Source: a bacterium (lineage in GTDB: Bacteria; Zhuqueibacterota; Zhuqueibacteria; Thermofontimicrobiales; Thermofontimicrobiaceae). From it: a DNA stretch of 20,005 nucleotides. Both the position numbers and the translations under genes were made by a program. Each line of letters opens with the position of its first letter. Within the stretch, counting starts at the first letter, position 1. This document shows positions 15,615-20,005 of the stretch, piece by piece. Location of the stretch: positions 1-20,005 of the forward strand of contig DSAU01000551.1 of NCBI GenBank assembly GCA_011046315.1, given 5' to 3'. The notes beneath the pieces are model-generated. The model was given only the letters and a program-made list of their open reading frames with translations. It ran no database searches and was not told the origin of the DNA.

Positions 15615-17780
15615 GTGAAAATTACAATTTACTATTATCGCGTTCACTTGATCCGGTTATGTGTTATCTTTTTCTTGTTGTCTTTAATCTTCGGGAATGT
15701 TATTTTTGCTCAGGTTGAATCAACCGAAAAAAGGTACATCCGAATCGGCAGCCTGCAAAATTTTTTCTCGGCCTATGGCTCGGAAAGAGCCTGGAACAAT
15801 TCATACTATGAAGGATTGGTCTGGCCCGCGGATTATCTCTATCAAGACAATGCAGTAATCAAACGCGCCTGGATAGCGACACAAGACTTCACCCATGTTG
15901 AGGGAAAGCATTATGAAACTTACGCTATCTATTTTGCCCGCGACGAGTATGTCGGCGTGTCGTTGTTCCCGGTGGAGTTAAAACAAACTGCGAAATTTAA
16001 GCCGCCGACTATCTATGTGGACGGCAACGACATCAGTGCGATTTATCTCGGAGACATTGATGAATATGACCCGGATCAGATTGCCGACCGCGTGGTTACC
16101 AATGTGGTCAACACTTCCATGGGATTAACGCAGACGCGAAAAATTTACGCTTTCAGTCAACAATACCACGATAATTACTTTATCAAAGAGTTTACCCTCA
16201 CCAACACCGGGAATGTAAATTACGATGATAAAATCGAACTGAATCAAACATTAAAAGGCGTCCGCATCGGTTGGGGAATCCGTTACAGCGTCTGTCGCGA
16301 AGGCGCATTTCAAATCGGCGGACCCCAGCAGTGGGGCAAGCATTCCTGGGTTAGCAAACGCGGTGAAAATTACACGGAACACGCCAATGATACTATCACT
16401 GAAGACAACCCAATCGTGGACTGGATTCGCTGTGGTTTTTCCTGGGCCGGTCAGGCTTCCACCAATGCGTTTGATAACATCGGCGGACCCGCCATCAAAG
16501 GAACCGGTCGTTTGACTGCGCCTCAACATGCGGGTATCGCCATCTTGCACGTCGATAAAAGCGCCGCTGATCACAGCGACGATGTTAATCAACCGACAGC
16601 GTGGGGCTGGCATGCCGGCGACACCTACCCCAGTCTGGGCGACATGTCGCCGCCGTATGAAGACAACATGAAACTGGTTTATGACATGTTAAGTGGCATT
16701 CCTTATCGCGGCGCCGGCGGAACTGACCGCTTCGACGAGTCCTATCTGTCCACCAATCCGGATCCGTTCACCGTTCACAATGACGGCGGCGGCACCAATG
16801 TCTGGATCTGCTATGGGCCGTTTGATCTAGAACCGGGTGAAAGCGTTACCATTGTTGAGGTTGAAGCCGTCAACGGCTTGAGCCGGCAAATGTGCGAACA
16901 AATCGGGGCACGCTGGTTAAAGGCTTATCAAAATCCAGCCGATAAAGGCCCGTTTGATCTGCCAGATGGCGCTACGACCGAGGATAAAAATGTTTTTAAA
17001 AATTCCTGGGTTTATACCGGAAAAGATTCGATTCTGTTGACTTTCAGCCGTGCCAAACGAAACTATGATTCAGGCTTTAACATTCCTCAGCCGCCGTTAC
17101 CGCCGCCAATCTTTGAAGTGACATCCGGCGGGGACAGAATCTTCTTGCAATGGACAAAAAGTCCTTCTGAAGATGACGCTGATTTTGCCGGTTATAAAAT
17201 TTTCCGCGCTGTGGGCAAACCGGATACCACCTATGACCAGATTTATCAATGTGGACCGGGTATCACCAGTTATGAGGATATTTCTGCGGTTCGCGGTTAT
17301 GCCTATTATTATTATATCATCGCTTACAATGACGGTAGCAACAATGCATCCGGCGAACTTAATCCGACCGGACCACTTCATAGCAGTCGTTTTTACACCA
17401 AAACCACTGAGCCGGCATCGTTGCGACGACAGGCTGGTTCGAGCCTTGACAACATTCGCATCGTTCCCAATCCGTTTAACATTCGGGCAAAAGATTTTCA
17501 ATATCCCGGCGAGCCCGACAAGATTATGTTCTTAAACATCCCCGGGCATTGTATTATTCGAATTTATACTGAACGCGGCGATTTAATTCACACCATTCAT
17601 CATGCTGACGGTAGCGGCGACGAAAGATGGAACTCAATCACTTCGTCACGGCAGGTGGTTGTCAGCGGCGTCTATATCGCCCATTTTACTGTAACACAAG
17701 ATTACCAGGATCCGGAATCTGGAGAATTGGTATATTCTAAAGGGGATAGCCGTTATAAAAAATTTGTTATCATTCGATGA
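15615..17780 (+). CDS. secreted protein S3, divergent member of the S1/S2 family
   Basis: 721 residues with a GTG start at 15615, supported by AAAGGA at 15603-15608 six nt upstream. The signal peptide probably cuts at IFA|QVE (32/33). The unknown domain (about 40-490) keeps RIGSLQNF, WPADY, NVVNTSMG, QQYHDNYFIKE and FTLTNTGNV but has different middle segments. A proline-rich PPLPPP hinge starts near 493, then come an FN3-like domain (about 500-595; GGDRIFLQWT, YAYYYYIIAYNDGS) and a C-terminal domain starting VPNPF (617-621) and ending KKFVIIR. Several C-terminal stretches are identical to S1, for example CIIRIYTERGDLI and FQYPGEPDKIMFLNIP. It directly follows receptor B just as S1 follows receptor A, which suggests a receptor/S-protein pair. 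Function not assigned. Confidence 0.87.
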   Translation: MKITIYYYRVHLIRLCVIFFLLSLIFGNVIFAQVESTEKRYIRIGSLQNFFSAYGSERAWNNSYYEGLVWPADYLYQDNAVIKRAWIATQDFTHVEGKHYETYAIYFARDEYVGVSLFPVELKQTAKFKPPTIYVDGNDISAIYLGDIDEYDPDQIADRVVTNVVNTSMGLTQTRKIYAFSQQYHDNYFIKEFTLTNTGNVNYDDKIELNQTLKGVRIGWGIRYSVCREGAFQIGGPQQWGKHSWVSKRGENYTEHANDTITEDNPIVDWIRCGFSWAGQASTNAFDNIGGPAIKGTGRLTAPQHAGIAILHVDKSAADHSDDVNQPTAWGWHAGDTYPSLGDMSPPYEDNMKLVYDMLSGIPYRGAGGTDRFDESYLSTNPDPFTVHNDGGGTNVWICYGPFDLEPGESVTIVEVEAVNGLSRQMCEQIGARWLKAYQNPADKGPFDLPDGATTEDKNVFKNSWVYTGKDSILLTFSRAKRNYDSGFNIPQPPLPPPIFEVTSGGDRIFLQWTKSPSEDDADFAGYKIFRAVGKPDTTYDQIYQCGPGITSYEDISAVRGYAYYYYIIAYNDGSNNASGELNPTGPLHSSRFYTKTTEPASLRRQAGSSLDNIRIVPNPFNIRAKDFQYPGEPDKIMFLNIPGHCIIRIYTERGDLIHTIHHADGSGDERWNSITSSRQVVVSGVYIAHFTVTQDYQDPESGELVYSKGDSRYKKFVIIR

Positions 17781-18082
17781 TTGTTTGTTTAAGCTGAAAA
17801 AAAATATGTAACAATTCAGCTAAAAAGGCTCAAAGGCACCAAGAGAAACAAAGAAGAAGGAATTTCTAAATTATTCCATTCAGAAAAGCTGGATTTGGTT
17901 TGATGAAAAGCTATGGAATTTGGCACCAAAAAATTGAGTAGAAAAAAAGACATCTTGGTGTGACTTCGAGGCTTGCTGCCTTTGTGGCAATAACATCTGC
18001 CTGAATAGATGCAAAAATATAATAAAATAAAATGTATAAAATCTGATCCTAACATTATAGTTACTTGAAAGGAGAAGTAATT
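17781..18082. other. gene-free spacer between S3 and the lipoprotein gene
   Basis: This 302-bp AT-rich gap holds a hairpin AGCTGAA / TTCAGCT (17792-17798 / 17815-17821) without a downstream T tract, the degenerate inverted-repeat element, and an AT-rich stretch with TATAAT at 18018-18023 that has no recognisable -35 box. AAAGGAG at 18068-18074 is the ribosome site of the next gene. I see no gene here. Confidence 0.6.
17827..17988. repeat. imperfect inverted-repeat element, copy 2 (degenerate)
   Basis: The left arm CTCAAAGGCACCAAG (17829-17843) is matched in inverse by the right arm TGCTGCCTTTGTGGC ending at 17988; the arm ends agree at 14 of 17 positions. The arms carry the same theme as the element at 2974-3175 (inverse of GTGACTT...TTTGTGGC). 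The interior has a smaller inverted pair, ATTCCAT / ATGGAAT, and a repeated GAAAAGCT. ATTCAG at 17814 and CTGAAT at 18001 may extend the arms. It fills most of the gap between S3 and the lipoprotein gene. Confidence 0.5.
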
Positions 18083-19282
18083 ATGAAACGCTTTAACATT
18101 GTTTTTCTATCACTACTATTTCTGGCTACAGCAGCGTTTTTATTTAACTGCGAAAATAAATATCCCAGCAGCCTCTGGGATCCTGATGCGGCAACCAAAC
18201 CGCAACCTGTTATTCAGCAGGTAATTCCTGCTGACAGCGCTTATGCGGGAATTAGCGAGATTATCATCAAGGGACAAAATTTCTCGCCGGTTCCTGAGTA
18301 CAACCTAGTTTTCTTCAGCGGGAACAAAGCGCTTGTAATCGCTGCCACAGAAACGCAATTGACGATCAGGGCGCCCAAGATCACCGGCAGCGATCTCGAA
18401 CTGAAAATTGCTGTTCATGAGGCTGAACTATTCAGCGATCCGGTGAATTATAAGTTATTGCCGGCTGTTTCAATTACAGGAAACCTGGCTGAGAATGAGG
18501 AAATGGGCTATGCAATCGCTGTTGACAATGATGGGAATGTTTATGTGTCAATTGATGGCAAAAAGATCAAAAAAATTGATGCACAAGGGACGACCACACT
18601 GTTAGCTGACGTGAGCTTTCTCAAAGCCAATGGAATGAAAATGGGACCGGACAACGTCCTCTATGTAACATTTGCCGCCGGTCGTTTAAGAAAAGTTGCC
18701 ACCATCAGCATGGACGGAACTGAACAGGACTACGCATCATTGCCCGCGGCGCCGGAAGATCTCGATTTTGACGCCAATGGCAACATCTGGGTCACATCAC
18801 TTCAGGATGTCTATCTGGTGAAAACTGATCAATCAGTCACCAAAATAAAGACCTTTCCCTTAACACTAAAATCAATACGCGTTTTTAACGGGAATGTCTA
18901 TGTATCAGGTTTCGATCAAACCAGTGGTGAAGCCAAAATCTATCGAGCTCCGATCCAGGACGAGACACTGGGAGATGAAGAGGTCGTTTTCGACATTGCA
19001 GCGGCTGATTGGCTGTCAGGCGTTACAGTCAACTCTTTCACTTTTTCAGCGGACGGAAAAATTTTCCTTGCCACCGGCAAATCACCCGATGCGATTTTCA
19101 TTTATAATCCGGATACCGGAACACATGAAAACCTGTATCCTGAACTTGTCGGTCCAAATATCTATGCATTTACCTGGAGCAATGACAATTTCATCTATGC
19201 CGTGCAACAACTGACAGGAGCTTCGAACGTTCTTAAAATTAAAATGTTCGAAAATGGAGCGCCATACTATGGTCGGCAGTAG
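18083..19282 (+). CDS. probable lipoprotein with IPT/TIG domain and beta-propeller
   Basis: 399 residues. A hydrophobic N-terminus ends in AAFLFNC, making Cys23 a likely lipidation site, although Asn before the Cys is unusual. Residues about 42-125 fit an IPT/TIG Ig-like domain (PVIQQVIPADSAYAGISEII, IKGQNFS, ETQLTIRAP). Residues about 128-399 form a probable NHL/SMP-30-like propeller with six repeated strand motifs: IAVDNDGNVYVS, MKMGPDNVLYVT, LDFDANGNIWVTS, IRVFNGNVYVSG, FTFSADGKIFLATG and FTWSNDNFIYAVQ. It is likely held at a membrane surface for binding or scaffolding; no catalytic signature is visible. ATG 18083 is used because AAAGGAG at 18068-18074 is 8 nt away; the in-frame TTG at 18065 lies upstream of that site. 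The next gene also looks like an exported propeller protein. Confidence 0.8.
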   Translation: MKRFNIVFLSLLFLATAAFLFNCENKYPSSLWDPDAATKPQPVIQQVIPADSAYAGISEIIIKGQNFSPVPEYNLVFFSGNKALVIAATETQLTIRAPKITGSDLELKIAVHEAELFSDPVNYKLLPAVSITGNLAENEEMGYAIAVDNDGNVYVSIDGKKIKKIDAQGTTTLLADVSFLKANGMKMGPDNVLYVTFAAGRLRKVATISMDGTEQDYASLPAAPEDLDFDANGNIWVTSLQDVYLVKTDQSVTKIKTFPLTLKSIRVFNGNVYVSGFDQTSGEAKIYRAPIQDETLGDEEVVFDIAAADWLSGVTVNSFTFSADGKIFLATGKSPDAIFIYNPDTGTHENLYPELVGPNIYAFTWSNDNFIYAVQQLTGASNVLKIKMFENGAPYYGRQ

Positions 19283-19309
19283 TCTTTATTAATACAAGCT
19301 AAACCTAAC

Positions 19310-19360
19310 AGAAAATTTTACTTAGCAAATAAATTAACCTAATATGTCATAAAATTTTCT
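19310..19360 (+). repeat. 11-bp perfect inverted repeat with 29-nt loop
   Basis: AGAAAATTTTA (19310-19320) and TAAAATTTTCT (19350-19360) are exact inverses. The second arm directly abuts an unusually long Shine-Dalgarno-like sequence at 19361. The arms are AT-only apart from one G-C pair, so the hairpin would be weak. Confidence 0.45.
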
Positions 19361-19372
19361 AAAGGGGGTGAT
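19361..19372 (+). promoter_or_regulatory. orphan extended Shine-Dalgarno-like sequence
   Basis: AAAGGGGGTGAT can pair over 12 nt with the usual 3' end of 16S rRNA (ATCACCTCCTTT), with one G-U wobble. No ATG, GTG or TTG lies at a normal distance downstream, and the next gene has its own AGGAGG at 19450-19455. It may be a ribosome standby or stalling site, or a relic of a lost start. Confidence 0.35.
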
Positions 19373-19461
19373 AGATAATCGGCAACCAATTACAGGCTTT
19401 CAACAACCTTAATTAATCACATTTTTTTAACCATTAACAATCATTAATCAGGAGGCTTTTC

Positions 19462-20005
19462 ATGCAGAAAAAACTTTTGTTACTAGTGCTGGTGATTTCT
19501 TTTGCACTTAGTTTGCCCTCCCTGTCCCAGGCATGGGAAAAGGAAAGAGGACCAAATTGGAAATACGAAGGCGTATTTATTGACATTGACGATACCACCG
19601 CGACCGGCTTGTTATATGTATCCGGCGGACATGGTATCGTGGTTGACAAATACGACCGAATTTGGGTTGGAAACTATTTCGCTGGCAATACCGGTGGTCT
19701 GGTCATTCTCAATCCGGATGGCACACCAGCGGACTTCTCTCCTATCGGTTCAGTAACCATTGACGGTACCGAAATTGATCTGGCGGTTTCTAACGGTTGC
19801 CGTGGTATGAATGTGGATCATGAAGGAAATATCCTCTATGGACACGGCAGCAAACTGATCAAGATCAATGTCGAAAACGGCGAGGGCATGGCGCTATTTG
19901 ACAAAGGCGCCAGCATTACCAAACCGGCGGTTGACGCCGAGGGTTACATCTATGTCGGGCAAGTTGTCGGCGCAGGACCGGTCGCTGTTTTAGATCCGGC
20001 AACAT
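19462..20005 (+). CDS. exported beta-propeller-like protein, 5' part only
   Basis: 181 complete codons are visible and the frame is still open at the window edge. AGGAGG at 19450-19455, 6 nt before the ATG, sets the start. The N-terminus MQKKLLLLVLVISFALSLPS with a cut near LSQA|WEK is a clear signal peptide. Later segments repeat the strand pattern of NHL/PQQ-like propellers: IVVDKYDRIWVGNYF, LVILNPDGTP, MNVDHEGNILYGHGSKLIKI and PAVDAEGYIYVGQ. The mature part opens with WEKERGPNWKYEGVF, which I do not recognise. Together with the preceding lipoprotein it forms a pair of exported propeller proteins downstream of the receptor block. No catalytic motif is visible in the part available, and the C-terminal domain, which might be another VPNPF sorting-like domain, is outside the window. 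Confidence 0.82.
   Translation, partial: MQKKLLLLVLVISFALSLPSLSQAWEKERGPNWKYEGVFIDIDDTTATGLLYVSGGHGIVVDKYDRIWVGNYFAGNTGGLVILNPDGTPADFSPIGSVTIDGTEIDLAVSNGCRGMNVDHEGNILYGHGSKLIKINVENGEGMALFDKGASITKPAVDAEGYIYVGQVVGAGPVAVLDPAT

Noticed and set aside
17792..17821. Hairpin AGCTGAA / TTCAGCT after S3 as a terminator
   Set aside because: The 7-bp stem has a 16-nt A-rich loop and is followed by As rather than Ts on the plus strand, so it does not fit a rho-independent terminator for S3.
18018..18023. TATAAT upstream of the lipoprotein gene as a promoter
   Set aside because: No -35-like box lies 15-19 nt upstream, and the region is so AT-rich that such a hexamer is expected by chance. A promoter may still exist in this gap.
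1..20005. CRISPR array, tRNA, rRNA, transposase or phage genes
   Set aside because: I saw no regularly spaced repeats, no cloverleaf or rRNA-like stretches, and no recombinase or phage structural motifs in any frame.

Overview
The window looks like chromosomal DNA from a Gram-negative (diderm) member of the Fibrobacterota-Chlorobiota-Bacteroidota (FCB) superphylum, most like the Calditrichota / candidate division KSB1 type. The reasons are large TonB-dependent receptors with an N-terminal carboxypeptidase-regulatory-like domain, a PorV/PorQ-family outer-membrane protein, secreted proteins ending in a VPNPF...-IIR domain of the FlgD-Ig / type IX sorting type, and an outer-membrane or exported character for nearly every product. 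A near-consensus sigma-70 promoter (TTGACA, 17 nt, TATATT), rather than a Bacteroidota-type promoter, fits a lineage outside Bacteroidota proper. The phylum assignment is inference; no rRNA or other marker gene is present.

Layout. 1-180 is the 3' end of a CocE/NonD (S15-like) hydrolase. 320-1153 encodes a nitrilase-superfamily amidohydrolase whose catalytic Lys position is Met. 1218-2927 encodes a membrane-anchored amidase-signature enzyme. An 845-bp gene-free region follows, holding a roughly 200-bp inverted-repeat element, two short GC-rich palindromes, a weak terminator-like hairpin, a strong promoter and a roughly 260-nt leader. 3773-17780 is a tightly packed, same-strand block: TonB receptor A, secreted proteins S1 and S2, a PorV-like protein, TonB receptor B, secreted protein S3. 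A second inverted-repeat element of the same general type follows. Then come an IPT/TIG plus beta-propeller lipoprotein (18083-19282) and the start of a second propeller-like exported protein (19462 to the window end).

How it may work together (inference). The 14-kb block looks like duplicated [TonB receptor + secreted S protein] pairs built around one PorV-like protein. In type IX secretion, PorV escorts proteins with a C-terminal sorting domain across the outer membrane. S1-S3 share a C-terminal domain of that general type, so they could be exported through the PorV-like protein and act at the cell surface with the two receptors, in a role analogous to SusC/SusD pairs. The substrate cannot be read from the sequence. 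The upstream hydrolase, nitrilase and amidase all belong to families that cleave amide or ester bonds and may form a separate catabolic unit.
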